Positions 17,959 to 26,306 of a stretch of 64,000 nt of DNA are shown in pieces. Each line of letters begins with the position of its first letter. Position 1 is the first letter of the stretch. The stretch spans positions 1,674,001 through 1,738,000 of the forward strand of contig AP025252.1 in the NCBI GenBank assembly GCA_016865505.2. The letters run 5' to 3'. This DNA comes from Bryobacterales bacterium F-183 (lineage in GTDB: Bacteria; Acidobacteriota; Terriglobia; Bryobacterales; Bryobacteraceae). The notes beneath the pieces are model-generated. The model had not been told where the DNA came from and did not search any database. It worked only from the letters and a program-made list of their open reading frames with translations. The position numbers and the translations under genes were made by a program.

Positions 17959-19602
17959 TTACTGGACGCAGCGGAAGCCGACATCGTCGGCGATCCAGCG
18001 TGCCGGGGCCGGGATCCAGACCGTGATAGCGCCTTCGGCGAGAGGGCGGAGATACGAGCCGCCCCTAATGATGTGCCACTCTTCGGTGAGGGTTGGCGCG
18101 GGCTTTAGGAGATTAGCGAAGTCCCGCACGGCAAGCGTACTGGGGTTGTGTGGATCGCCTACCCATTCCGCAGCATTGCCCGCCATGTGAAGGACGCCGT
18201 GGGGGCTTGCGCCATCCCGTAGCGAATCCGCCGCGATGAGGTGGTGCTTCTTCATGTCGGGGTTGTCCGAGGTGTTGGCGCGGGCCGGATCTTCCTCATT
18301 GCCCCAAGGGTAACGGCGGCCGTCCTTGCCTCCGGCAGCGAGGGTCCACTCGTCCGCCGTGGGGAGGCGCTTGCCGGCCCATTTGCAGTACGCCGCTGCC
18401 TCAACTGCGGAGACGTTGGTGACAGGGTTGCCCGGAAAATCGTCCGGAAAGCGCGGCGGCAGAGGTTTGCCGGTGCGATGGGCGAACGTACGGTACTGCT
18501 CGTTGGTGACCTCGGTACGGTCGATCAGCAAGCCGGAGGGGAGCCGGGCTTGGTCGGGCGACACCTGCACGATTTTGGCGGCCGGCGCGGCGTTGACGCT
18601 GGCTGCGGCTGCAGGAGAGGGTGCGGCTTTGGTCAAGCCCAACCGCGGACCCAGTTCGAAGACGCTGGCTCCGCCTGCTGCGGCGGCGAGGACGACGGCT
18701 GCCGCGACATACAGCCAGGATGTCCTGTCCATACGGCCGGGCATGCGGCGGCGTTTGCCGGTAGCGGCTACGACGGGCTTGGTTTCCGGATGTGCATCGA
18801 GCCAGGCCTGGAGATCCGCAATGACCTCTGTGAAGGACTCTGGCCTGAGGTTGGGGTCCTGGGCGGCGCAGCGCTCGATGAGTTCGAGCAGGCCTTCCGG
18901 TACACCAGCCTCGACCAGCGGGACCATCGACACCGGCTGGTTCATAATCTCTTCGAGCAGCAACTGCATTGTGGTGGCTCGGCGGGCTCGGATGGATCCC
19001 AGCAACTCATAAAGGACAAGACCGAAGGCGTAGATGTCGGTGCGGGCGTTGGCGGGAACGCCACGGACCTGCTCCGGCGGCATGTAAAACGGCGTACCGA
19101 TGACCATGCCGGGTTGGGTCATGCTGAGGTCGTCCGCCTTGGCGATGCCGAAGTCGATGAGCCGTACCGCGCCTTTCTCGTCGACGTGGATATTATCCGG
19201 CTTTATGTCGCGATGGATGATGCCGAGCGAGTGGATGTGTTCGAGTGCTTTGGCGGCGTCGATGGCGATGCGCACGCGATTCTGCCAGTTGCCGGCAGCT
19301 TGATCGGAGATTACCTTGCCGAGCGAGTGGCCGCGCAGGAACTCGAGCACGAGGTACGGCGCGTCGCCTTCCTCCGAATAGTCCAGCGTACGGACGATGT
19401 TGGGGTGCGAGACCTGGCTGCCGAGGCGCGCCTCCATCAGAAAGCGTTGGCGTACAGACGAGTCCGCGCGGCTGTTCCGCGATAGGACTTTGAACGCCAC
19501 GGTACGGTGCAGCACGCAGTCCACCGCGCGGTAGACTTCCGCCATGCCGCCGCCCAGGTACTCTTCCAGTTGATATTTGCCGACGCGCGCGGGAAGTTGC
19601 AT
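17959..19602 (-). CDS. Ser/Thr protein kinase with C-terminal FGE-like domain
   Basis: 547 residues. Kinase 10-270: Gly loop LGGGMAEVYRA, Lys38, H130-RDIKPDN, DFG 150-152, APE-like PPEQ. Transmembrane helix about 295-315, Ala/Pro linker, then a sulfatase-modifying-factor (FGE) fold 350-547 (DRTEVTNEQY, KRLPTADEWTLAAGG, YPWGNEED, MAGNAAEWVGD, IIRGGSYLR, VGFRCVQ). The two catalytic cysteines of true FGE, which follow the RGGS segment, are absent, so the domain is probably a binding or sensor module outside the membrane. Tail to tail with the LysM gene. Confidence 0.9.
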   Translation of the reverse strand: MQLPARVGKYQLEEYLGGGMAEVYRAVDCVLHRTVAFKVLSRNSRADSSVRQRFLMEARLGSQVSHPNIVRTLDYSEEGDAPYLVLEFLRGHSLGKVISDQAAGNWQNRVRIAIDAAKALEHIHSLGIIHRDIKPDNIHVDEKGAVRLIDFGIAKADDLSMTQPGMVIGTPFYMPPEQVRGVPANARTDIYAFGLVLYELLGSIRARRATTMQLLLEEIMNQPVSMVPLVEAGVPEGLLELIERCAAQDPNLRPESFTEVIADLQAWLDAHPETKPVVAATGKRRRMPGRMDRTSWLYVAAAVVLAAAAGGASVFELGPRLGLTKAAPSPAAAASVNAAPAAKIVQVSPDQARLPSGLLIDRTEVTNEQYRTFAHRTGKPLPPRFPDDFPGNPVTNVSAVEAAAYCKWAGKRLPTADEWTLAAGGKDGRRYPWGNEEDPARANTSDNPDMKKHHLIAADSLRDGASPHGVLHMAGNAAEWVGDPHNPSTLAVRDFANLLKPAPTLTEEWHIIRGGSYLRPLAEGAITVWIPAPARWIADDVGFRCVQ

Positions 19603-19657
19603 GGGAGCCTACGTTCCCATATCGGAGACTGGAACAGTTTGGAAGAGAGCTTTTCGG

Positions 19658-20533
19658 CTAGGGTATTTCGGCTATCCCAGGGCTAGGGAGGTCGCGCAGC
19701 CACTTGGTTCGGGTGTACGCAATACGGAAGCCGCGGCGTTCGGCGTTGCGCTGGCTGCCGCTGCCGGCTTCGGCCACCATCATGGCCAGGTCGCAGCCTT
19801 GGGAGGCGGCGTACTGGAGTCGCGCCGAGAGTAAGGCGGCCTGGGCGCCGCGGCGGCGGAACTTGGGGAGTGTCGACGCGCCAGATAAAAGAGCTACGCC
19901 CTGGTGGAGGCTGACGACTCCGGTGGCTGCTGGTTCGCCGTCGATTTCGGCGAGGAAGCGCCGGAGGTCCGGACGGCAGGAGAAGATGCGGCCGAGTTCG
20001 AGAACGAAGTCGCGGAGCTCGGGGAGTTCGTCGGACCAGCCGTCGGCGCTGACCTGTGCCCAAAGGTCGTTGCCTTCGGCGCTGGAGGCGTCGACGATGC
20101 GGACCGTGATCCCGGCGGGTACAGCTTCCGGGTCTCCGGTGGCGATGGGGCGGAACAGGACCGTGCTTACCTCGACGGGCAGGTAGCCACGCTGGCAGAG
20201 CAGGCGGATGGCGTTGACACCGGCGAGCGGACAGACTTCGTGGGCGGCGGCAGCGCCGCGGGTAAAGAAAAACGCCTCCATGGCGCCCAGCGCGTCTTCT
20301 GTAAACTCCTCGAAAATTCCCAACCCGAAGCTCTGCGTGATTGGGGACATGGCGCCGTCAAATACAGTGAAGGCTCCGGCAATGCGGTTTGCCACCGAGG
20401 GAGCTTCAAGGTCGGGGAAGGCCGCATTGCGGGCTTCTGCGAAGGAGGCGCAAGCTTCGCCTTCCGCATATTCCAACCGCTTGGCGAGCGCGAGGTCGCA
20501 CAGCGGAAACGAAGGGTTTGAAATCGACGGCAT
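19658..20533 (-). CDS. GNAT-family N-acetyltransferase
   Basis: 291 residues. C-terminal half has GNAT features: acceptor-side strands ITVRIVDAS, FLAEIDGEPAATGVVSLHQGVALLSGASTLPKFRRRGAQAALL (acetyl-CoA loop RRRGAQ) and LAMMVAEAGSGSQRNAERRGFRIAY. The N-terminal half (about 1-130) resembles a second, degenerate GNAT unit that includes a hydrophobic IAGAFTVFDG segment. Substrate cannot be predicted. Single gene between the kinase gene (55 bases away) and a divergent unknown gene. Confidence 0.8.
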   Translation of the reverse strand: MPSISNPSFPLCDLALAKRLEYAEGEACASFAEARNAAFPDLEAPSVANRIAGAFTVFDGAMSPITQSFGLGIFEEFTEDALGAMEAFFFTRGAAAAHEVCPLAGVNAIRLLCQRGYLPVEVSTVLFRPIATGDPEAVPAGITVRIVDASSAEGNDLWAQVSADGWSDELPELRDFVLELGRIFSCRPDLRRFLAEIDGEPAATGVVSLHQGVALLSGASTLPKFRRRGAQAALLSARLQYAASQGCDLAMMVAEAGSGSQRNAERRGFRIAYTRTKWLRDLPSPGIAEIP

Positions 20534-20554
20534 CCACCGTCAAGCATCGCAGAT

Positions 20555-20573
20555 CCTCCCCCTTCGAGGGAGG
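20555..20573. repeat. short hairpin between divergent genes
   Basis: CCTCCC and GGGAGG flank a 7-base loop. It lies in the 147-base gap between divergent genes and has no T-run, so it is more likely part of a 5' leader than a terminator. Confidence 0.3.
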
Positions 20574-20680
20574 GCTGGTTTACCTACAACAAAGGGACTT
20601 CCAGTTTGCAGCGATTTGTGCCAATCTTGAGTCAACTTGAGGCGAAGGTCGCTGCTGCATTGGAAAGGAGATTATCATCC

Positions 20681-21100
20681 ATGCAAATCGACATCTTGCT
20701 CCCGGAAATTGAAACCATGCAGGACGGTGAAGGTCCCGTTGTGGACACTGTACCTGCCTCCTGCCAAAGCATCACGCTCGGCATCACGCAGACGTTAGAG
20801 CGTGAAAAGCTGGATGTGTCCATCTGGGGATCGCCGGATGGGTCGAACTGGGGGGCGAGGCCGCTCGCGGAGTTCCCTGCCAAGTCCTATTGCGGGTTGT
20901 ATTCCCTGTTGCTCGATCTATCGGCGAACCCGAACGTGCGGTTCTTGCAGGCGAAGTGGAAGATGCGGGCCTGGGGCGCGGGCAGAACTGCCCAGGGGAC
21001 TCGCGAGCCCCTGTTCAGCTTCTACCTGCGAGCCGAGCCTGTGACGAAGGCGTCCGCGGGTAAAGCTCGCGCGGCTGCAGCAGCGTCGGCAGCCGCCTGA
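20681..21100 (+). CDS. hypothetical protein, Ala-rich C-terminus
   Basis: 139 residues, no signal peptide. Contains acidic N-terminal LLPEIETMQDGEGPVVDT, then beta-type segments SITLGITQTLEREKLDVSIWGSPDG and AKWKMRAWG, ending in a run of Ala. The ATG is preceded by GGAAAGGAGATT, a very strong ribosome site about 11 bases upstream, implying high expression. No family recognised. Followed after 21 bases by the cNMP-binding gene. Confidence 0.7.
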   Translation: MQIDILLPEIETMQDGEGPVVDTVPASCQSITLGITQTLEREKLDVSIWGSPDGSNWGARPLAEFPAKSYCGLYSLLLDLSANPNVRFLQAKWKMRAWGAGRTAQGTREPLFSFYLRAEPVTKASAGKARAAAAASAAA

Positions 21101-21121
21101 TCGAACCGCCATAATTGAGGC

Positions 21122-21964
21122 GTGAGCTGCGATCCATCGGTCCTTAAAAACGCCCCCTTGTTCTCGCTCCTGGACGACGAGGAACTGCGCGTCCTTGCTG
21201 ATCGTGTGTCGATCCGGGGGTTCACGGCGAATCAGACGATCTTCAAGGCTGGCGGCGAAGGCCATGCTGGGTTTGTACTGATTTCCGGTGCGCCCGTACG
21301 CGTGTCGATCGTCGATCGCGGCGGCGAGGAGGTGACGCTCGATGAGGTACAGCCGGGCGGCATCTTCGGCTTTGCGTCGCTGCTGCAGGCTACGCCGCAT
21401 CAAACCACTTCAACCGCCACCGGCGACTGCCGCTGTATCGAGGTGGAGCGGCAGGATCTGCGACATCTGGTGCATGCCAAGCCCGATGCGGCGATGGACA
21501 TGCTCTCCGTGCTGGGGCGGCATCTGCATCAAGCACACTCTCTGGTGGCGGTGCGGTCCATCCGCAATCCCAATGAACTGATCGAGAGTACGGCGACGAG
21601 GGGCGATCGCATTGCCGATGCGGTGGCGCAGTTTGGCGGATCTTGGCGGTTCCTCATTCTGTTCGGGATTGTTCTGACGATCTATATCGGCTGGAACTCC
21701 AGTGTTCCGGGCAAGGCGTGGGATCCGTACCCGTTTATTCTGCTGAACCTGTTCCTGTCGCTGGTGGCGGCGGTGCAGGCGCCGGTGATCCTGATGAGCC
21801 AGAACCGGCAAGCGGAGCGGGACCGGTTGCGTGGAGAACTGGACTACGAGGTAAACCGGAAGGCGGAAGTAGAGGTACGTGGAATCGATGCCAAGCTGGA
21901 TGAGGTAAAGCACCACCTAGCGGTAGTGGAGAATTTGCTCCATAATAAAAACGTGGGCCGCTGA
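21122..21964 (+). CDS. cyclic-nucleotide-binding domain + DUF1003 membrane protein
   Basis: 280 residues with a GTG start. Residues about 8-125 form a cNMP-binding beta-roll (PLFSLLDDEELRVLADRV, IFKAGGEGHAGFVLISG, VTLDEVQPGGIFGFASLL, CRCIEVERQDLRHLV). The phosphate cassette lacks the usual RxA, so ligand binding is doubtful. Residues about 155-260 match DUF1003: two helices (WRFLILFGIVLTIYIGW; FILLNLFLSLVAAVQAPVIL) then SQNRQAERDRLRGELDYEVN. A coiled-coil tail follows. Likely an inner-membrane sensor-like protein of unknown role. Confidence 0.82.
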   Translation: MSCDPSVLKNAPLFSLLDDEELRVLADRVSIRGFTANQTIFKAGGEGHAGFVLISGAPVRVSIVDRGGEEVTLDEVQPGGIFGFASLLQATPHQTTSTATGDCRCIEVERQDLRHLVHAKPDAAMDMLSVLGRHLHQAHSLVAVRSIRNPNELIESTATRGDRIADAVAQFGGSWRFLILFGIVLTIYIGWNSSVPGKAWDPYPFILLNLFLSLVAAVQAPVILMSQNRQAERDRLRGELDYEVNRKAEVEVRGIDAKLDEVKHHLAVVENLLHNKNVGR

Positions 21965-21996
21965 CGTTAAGCGTCCTATATTTGGAGTGTAGTTTC

Positions 21997-22545
21997 ATGA
22001 AGAACCAAGTGTTCCACGTAACGAACGCTTTGGCCGTACTCGTTCTCCTGTCGGCGAGTGAAGCGGCAAGCGCGAAAGTCAACAACAAGCTGGTGGTGCC
22101 TGCTGTCAATGGCGTCCCAGAACAAACCCTTCTTACCCAGGACACTGCGAAAAAGGCTTTTCAGGAAATCCGCGAGGCTGCTATTGGCGCTGCGTCGGAC
22201 GCTGCTGATTTGAAGGCCAAGGTCCAGAATCCGTACCTTACGACTCTGGGCACGTCCGAGTGTCCGGAACTGATGCATCTGAAGTCCGCGATTAACCAGA
22301 TGGGCCGGCAAGTGCTGGCGCTCGAGGCGAGTCGCGCCAACCTAGCCCCCGCGCAAATCGAAACGCTGGACCGTGTGCTCCCCCTGTTGCAGAGCGTCAC
22401 GGCCAACCTGACCGGTGCGATCGAGTACGCGAAGGAGCATCCCACACTGCTAGCCAAGCCGGAAAACCAGGCTTACACGGCGAAGGTCGAACGTAGCACG
22501 CGCCAGATTATCGGTGCGATCGACGAGTACCTGAAGCGCCGCTAA
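21997..22545 (+). CDS. secreted hypothetical protein
   Basis: 182 residues. Signal peptide (NALAVLVLLSASEAASA) then a mainly helical protein with two Cys-free halves and a repeated 'IETLDRVLPLLQSVTANL' type amphipathic helix. ATG 21997 has GGAG 12-14 bases upstream (TTGGAGTGTAG). 32 bases after the cNMP/DUF1003 gene on the same strand. No family recognised. Confidence 0.7.
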   Translation: MKNQVFHVTNALAVLVLLSASEAASAKVNNKLVVPAVNGVPEQTLLTQDTAKKAFQEIREAAIGAASDAADLKAKVQNPYLTTLGTSECPELMHLKSAINQMGRQVLALEASRANLAPAQIETLDRVLPLLQSVTANLTGAIEYAKEHPTLLAKPENQAYTAKVERSTRQIIGAIDEYLKRR

Positions 22546-22560
22546 TATCCACCAAGATCC

Positions 22561-22590
22561 GGGGCCTGGTCGTGGATGTGACCTGGCCCT
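22561..22590. terminator. possible shared terminator between convergent genes
   Basis: GGGCCTGG (22562-22569) and CCTGGCCC (22582-22589) pair with one mismatch over a 12-base loop in the 50-base gap between convergent ends. T-runs are poor on both sides. Confidence 0.4.
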
Positions 22591-22595
22591 GGCTG

Positions 22596-23465
22596 TTATT
22601 TCCCTCCGCGCAGTTCCACCAATACAATTCCCGCGAAGATGGCCAGAGCTCCGACGGCTGCGCGCGGGGTCAGAATCTCCCCCTCCATCACATACGACGT
22701 TACCCAGGCGAATACGGGCTCCAAGGCAAAGATGAGCGCGGTTCGGGTGGGGGTCGCGTAGGCTTGCGCCCAACTTTGCACGGCGAAGGCGACGGCTGTC
22801 GCGAAGACGGCGGTGCTGATCACCGCGATCCATACTGCGCTGCTTCCCCATACTGCTTTGACCGGTTGATCGATCCACCAAAAGGTGGCGGACGCGAGTA
22901 CACCGCTGACGGCGACCTGGGTGAAACTGATGACCTTGTACGGGATCGACTTGGAATAATGCGCTAGGAACAGGATCTGGCCTGCGAAAGAGATCGCGCC
23001 GAGGAGCACCAGGATGTCGCCCCGGCGGACGGAGAAGCCTTCGGCGGGGAGGGTGAGCAGGACAAGACCTACGGTGGCCATCAAGACGCCGAGTCCTTCG
23101 GCGGCAGAAGGTAGCCGGCGCTGTACCAAGGCCATCAGCAATGGTACGAGGGGGATGTAGAAACCGGTGATGAAGCCTGCGTTGGCCGGTGTCGTGCCAG
23201 CGAGGCCGACCGTCTGGAACGCGTAGCCGATGGCGAGGCAGGCTCCGACGATCGCGCCGCCTTTCCAGTGGGCTCGGGAGGGGAACCAGTCCCGGCGGAA
23301 GTACAGCGCGAGCAACGCTGCGGCGAGCAGGAAGCGTACGGCGAGGAAGAGGATGGGCGAGATGTCGTCTAGCGCGCGCTTGATGACGACGAAGGTCGCG
23401 CCCCAGACGAAGGAGATAAAAACGAGCGCGAGGTCCGCCTTGAGTGCGTTGTTACTGCTGCTCAT
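22596..23465 (-). CDS. EamA/DMT-family transporter
   Basis: 289 residues with ten predicted helices in two EamA halves (first LVFISFVWGATFVVIKRAL; second from about 150, GDILVLLGAISFAGQILFL). Typical inner-membrane metabolite or drug exporter of the drug/metabolite superfamily; substrate unknown. ATG 23465 overlaps the upstream peptidase stop (ATGA), so the two genes form a coupled pair and the transporter might export or import products of the peptidase. Confidence 0.9.
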   Translation of the reverse strand: MSSSNNALKADLALVFISFVWGATFVVIKRALDDISPILFLAVRFLLAAALLALYFRRDWFPSRAHWKGGAIVGACLAIGYAFQTVGLAGTTPANAGFITGFYIPLVPLLMALVQRRLPSAAEGLGVLMATVGLVLLTLPAEGFSVRRGDILVLLGAISFAGQILFLAHYSKSIPYKVISFTQVAVSGVLASATFWWIDQPVKAVWGSSAVWIAVISTAVFATAVAFAVQSWAQAYATPTRTALIFALEPVFAWVTSYVMEGEILTPRAAVGALAIFAGIVLVELRGGK

Positions 23466-24739
23466 GCGGACAGAAGACAAAGGGTCAAGAGAATGCGTTG
23501 GAGGCCAGCCTCGCGGCCTTCGGCGTGGAACCACTCATGTGGGGTGTGCGCGCCGCCGCCTTTGCCGCCGACGCCGATCGATGCGGCGGGAATCCCCAAA
23601 GAGAGCGGGATGTTGGCGTCCGTTGAGGCGCATTCGAGTACGGCGCGGATGCCCAGGTGGCTGTCAGCTGCGCGGATGGCGAGTAGCAACGGCGCGTCAT
23701 CGGCCAAACCGCCGCCGGGTCGCGACCCGATCTCGCGGATCGTCGCCTGTACGCGCGCTTGCGGGCGTCCACCTTGTGCGGAACGCTCGTTTTCGACTTC
23801 CAGTGCTCGGTCAACGCAGCTATGTAGCAGGGCTGCCATTTCGTCGAGTTTGGCAGGACTTTCGCTGCGGAGGTCGACTTTGGACCGCGCCTGGCTGGGG
23901 ATCGAATTGATGCTGGTGCCGCCGTCGATGATGCCGAAGTTGAAGGAACTGCGCGGCGAGGATGGCTGCTGCTGCATCACGGCGCGATGTTCGGTGAATA
24001 GGGTGATGGCGCGGCTCAAGGCGTGTACGGGATTGCCGCTGCCGGCGTCCGACCAGGAGTGTCCGCCAGGACCGGTGAATACGATGTCGAATCTGCGGCT
24101 GGCGAGTGCTCGCGACGTGATGTGATCTGTCGAGGGACCGTCGAGTACCAGGAATTGCTTGAGCGGGAGCGAATTCGGGGACTGGCGGCAAAGGTACCGC
24201 ATGCCGCTCAGGTTGCCTTCACCCTCTTCGCCGACGTTGGCGATAAAGATGATGCTGGAAAGCAGGTCCTCAAGTTCGGGGTTGGCTTTGATCGCTGCGG
24301 CCAGCGCGAGTAACGCAGCGAGGCCTGCGCCGTTGTCCGACACGCCGGGGCCGTACAGCCGTCCGTCTGCACCGTAGTGGATGTCCTCTTCGCGGCGTGG
24401 TGCGAGTACGGTGTCCAGATGCGCGGTTACGGCGAGGAAGGGTCCCTGGCTGTTGGCGTTGAGGAAGGCGACGACGTTGCCCGCACGGTCAATCTGCGGG
24501 AGGCATCCCATGGCGCGGAACTGGGCGGCCATCCATTCGGCACGTTTCTGTTCAAAGAACGTAGGCGCGGCGATACGGCAGACCTGAAGGTGGCGTTCTG
24601 AGATCCAGTTGCGTTCCTGACGGAACCACTGCAACGTTTCGCGCACAGGACGCAAGGCGGCCATGTTCGCGGCGGACGGGATCGCCGCCGTACTCGAAAT
24701 GGACTGCCCGGCAGGAACTGCGGAGGAACGTGCTGGCAT
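23462..24739 (-). CDS. M20-family metallopeptidase
   Basis: 425 residues. Zinc-peptidase landmarks of M20/tripeptide aminopeptidases: VTAHLDTVLAP (first His-Asp), GPGVSDNGAGLAALLAL (bridging Asp), FIANVGEEGEGNLSG (catalytic Glu and ligand Glu), GPGGHSWSDAG (dimerisation domain) and a C-terminal GGGAHTPHEW (last His). Cytosolic peptide hydrolase. ATG 24739 is taken; ATG 24664 is an alternative that removes a low-complexity Ala/Ser start. It overlaps the transporter gene by 4 bases. Confidence 0.9.
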   Translation of the reverse strand: MPARSSAVPAGQSISSTAAIPSAANMAALRPVRETLQWFRQERNWISERHLQVCRIAAPTFFEQKRAEWMAAQFRAMGCLPQIDRAGNVVAFLNANSQGPFLAVTAHLDTVLAPRREEDIHYGADGRLYGPGVSDNGAGLAALLALAAAIKANPELEDLLSSIIFIANVGEEGEGNLSGMRYLCRQSPNSLPLKQFLVLDGPSTDHITSRALASRRFDIVFTGPGGHSWSDAGSGNPVHALSRAITLFTEHRAVMQQQPSSPRSSFNFGIIDGGTSINSIPSQARSKVDLRSESPAKLDEMAALLHSCVDRALEVENERSAQGGRPQARVQATIREIGSRPGGGLADDAPLLLAIRAADSHLGIRAVLECASTDANIPLSLGIPAASIGVGGKGGGAHTPHEWFHAEGREAGLQRILLTLCLLSA

Positions 24740-24799
24740 TGTGGATGCCCATCCGTCGGGAATGGGTGTGAACTTAGTGTAGCGTTTGAGGGTGCGGAG

Positions 24800-25303
24800 T
24801 TATTTCGCCGCGGCGGCGCGCTCTTCGAAGACGAAGCTTTTGTGGTCGATGTCGGTGAGGCGGAGGCGGATGCTCTTGCGCTTTTCAAAGTCCGCTTCGC
24901 TGGCCTGCGCTACGCCGGCGGTCATGCGGTCCATCATCGCCTTTGACTCCACTTTGTCGCCGATGACGAAGGGCTTGTTGAACGCAGGTCCGATCTGCGG
25001 CAACTGCGTGAGGATGCGCTGTAGGTCGCTGCCGGCGACGTGGTCGCATTCGTGGTCTTTGCCCTGGGCGTCGGTCCAAATGAGCACTGCCTCGCGGAGG
25101 TTGAAGCCGATGTTGGACTCGTTCTTCATGCGGAAGTCCGCGATGACGAGCGTGGTTTCCGGGGTCATCTCCTGGGTGCGGACTTTGAGTACCTCGCCGG
25201 TCATGGTGAGGCGCGAGTCCGAGGTGCCGAACCAGCCGAGCCACGCGCCAAGCGCGAGCAGTGCGATCGCGATGCCAAAGAAGATCGGAAAGGTTTTGCT
25301 CAT
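24800..25303 (-). CDS. membrane-anchored hypothetical protein
   Basis: 167 residues. One N-terminal helix (FPIFFGIAIALLALGAWLGWF) then a soluble beta domain (LTMTGEVLKVRTQEM, TLVIADFRMKNESNIGFNLREAVLIW) with one Cys. It looks like a periplasmic domain with Ig-like strands, but I do not recognise a family. Only 3 bases separate it from the end of the upstream isomerase-like gene, so translation is coupled. Confidence 0.7.
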   Translation of the reverse strand: MSKTFPIFFGIAIALLALGAWLGWFGTSDSRLTMTGEVLKVRTQEMTPETTLVIADFRMKNESNIGFNLREAVLIWTDAQGKDHECDHVAGSDLQRILTQLPQIGPAFNKPFVIGDKVESKAMMDRMTAGVAQASEADFEKRKSIRLRLTDIDHKSFVFEERAAAAK

Positions 25304-25306
25304 CAG

Positions 25307-26263
25307 CTATGCTTGCAGGGCTGCATTCGGCTCTACGATACGTATCATCTCACGCATCGCGGTGTGCGAGTGTGTGATGAGCATGCGGCCGAACATGTGG
25401 GTTTCGAGTCCTACATGGCCCTGATAGCCATCGCGGCGGAGGGCCTGGAAGATGGTGGCCCAGTCGATCTTCTTTTCGTCTTCAAGCAGGCTGCGGCCCT
25501 TGATCTGGACGTTCCAGAGGCGTTCCTTGGGCAGTAGCTTGTAGCCGAGGGGGAAGGCTTTTTCGCCGAGGTCTTCGCCGTTCATGCCGTCCCAGTTGAT
25601 GCCGAGAGCTTTGGAGGGGACCTTCTTCAGGATCGCGGCCGTTTCGGCGCAGGTGGCGACGTTGCAGCTGACTTCGTTTTCAAGCAGCAGGCGTACGCCT
25701 TCTTTTTCGGCCTTGATGGAGTACTCGCCTAGGATCTGCGCGATGCGTTCGAAGTGTTGTTCGGGGTTGTCGGTGCGCGAGAAGGCGAAGACGCGGATGT
25801 CGCGTACGCCGAGGATCTGCGCGGCGCGGATGGACTTGTCTAGGTACGCCATGCGGTCCTCAAACCGCTTGGTGTCCCGCTCTTTGCGCTTTTCCACCTC
25901 ATCCGGGGTCATCTTGCCGGGCTTGAACTGCGTGTCAGGTAGCCAGAACTTGAGCATCCCGGTGTTGAGGAAGGAGATCGCGATGCCGTTCTCTTTGAAC
26001 TCGTGCGCCGCGGCCTTAAGCTTGTCTTCCGGGAGTTGCGCGTACTCGCCTCCGCCGCCGGGTACGGCGCGGAGTTCGAGCCACTTCAGGTTGTAGAGCT
26101 TGGCGAACTCGATGGCACCTGCGGGCGTGGTGGCGATCTCATCTGTAACGGCGCTCAGGCGGTTGCGATCCCAGACGCCTGCCTTGGGCTTGGCGAAGCC
26201 GACGGTAGTAGCGGCGGCAGCGGACAGAGATGTGGCAAGGAACGCACGGCGATGCAGTGTCAT
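25307..26263 (-). CDS. Tat-exported xylose-isomerase-like TIM-barrel protein
   Basis: 318 residues. RRAFLATSLSAAAATTVGFA is a twin-arginine signal; the rest is an AP_endonuc_2/sugar phosphate isomerase-epimerase barrel with metal-site segments (LLLENEVSCNVATC, INWDGMNGEDLG, HVGLETHMFG). Exported members are common in Acidobacteriota and Planctomycetota and usually sit with Gfo/Idh/MocA oxidoreductases in glycan breakdown; none is adjacent here. The substrate is unknown. Confidence 0.85.
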   Translation of the reverse strand: MTLHRRAFLATSLSAAAATTVGFAKPKAGVWDRNRLSAVTDEIATTPAGAIEFAKLYNLKWLELRAVPGGGGEYAQLPEDKLKAAAHEFKENGIAISFLNTGMLKFWLPDTQFKPGKMTPDEVEKRKERDTKRFEDRMAYLDKSIRAAQILGVRDIRVFAFSRTDNPEQHFERIAQILGEYSIKAEKEGVRLLLENEVSCNVATCAETAAILKKVPSKALGINWDGMNGEDLGEKAFPLGYKLLPKERLWNVQIKGRSLLEDEKKIDWATIFQALRRDGYQGHVGLETHMFGRMLITHSHTAMREMIRIVEPNAALQA

Positions 26264-26306
26264 ACAGAATGCCCACTAGTGTACAGGAACGCCACCGGTG
26301 GGATCG

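Noticed and set aside
17959-19602. FGE-type sulfatase maturase to serve the sulfatase at 5452
   Set aside because: The catalytic cysteines after RGGS are absent, and the domain is fused to a kinase across a membrane helix.
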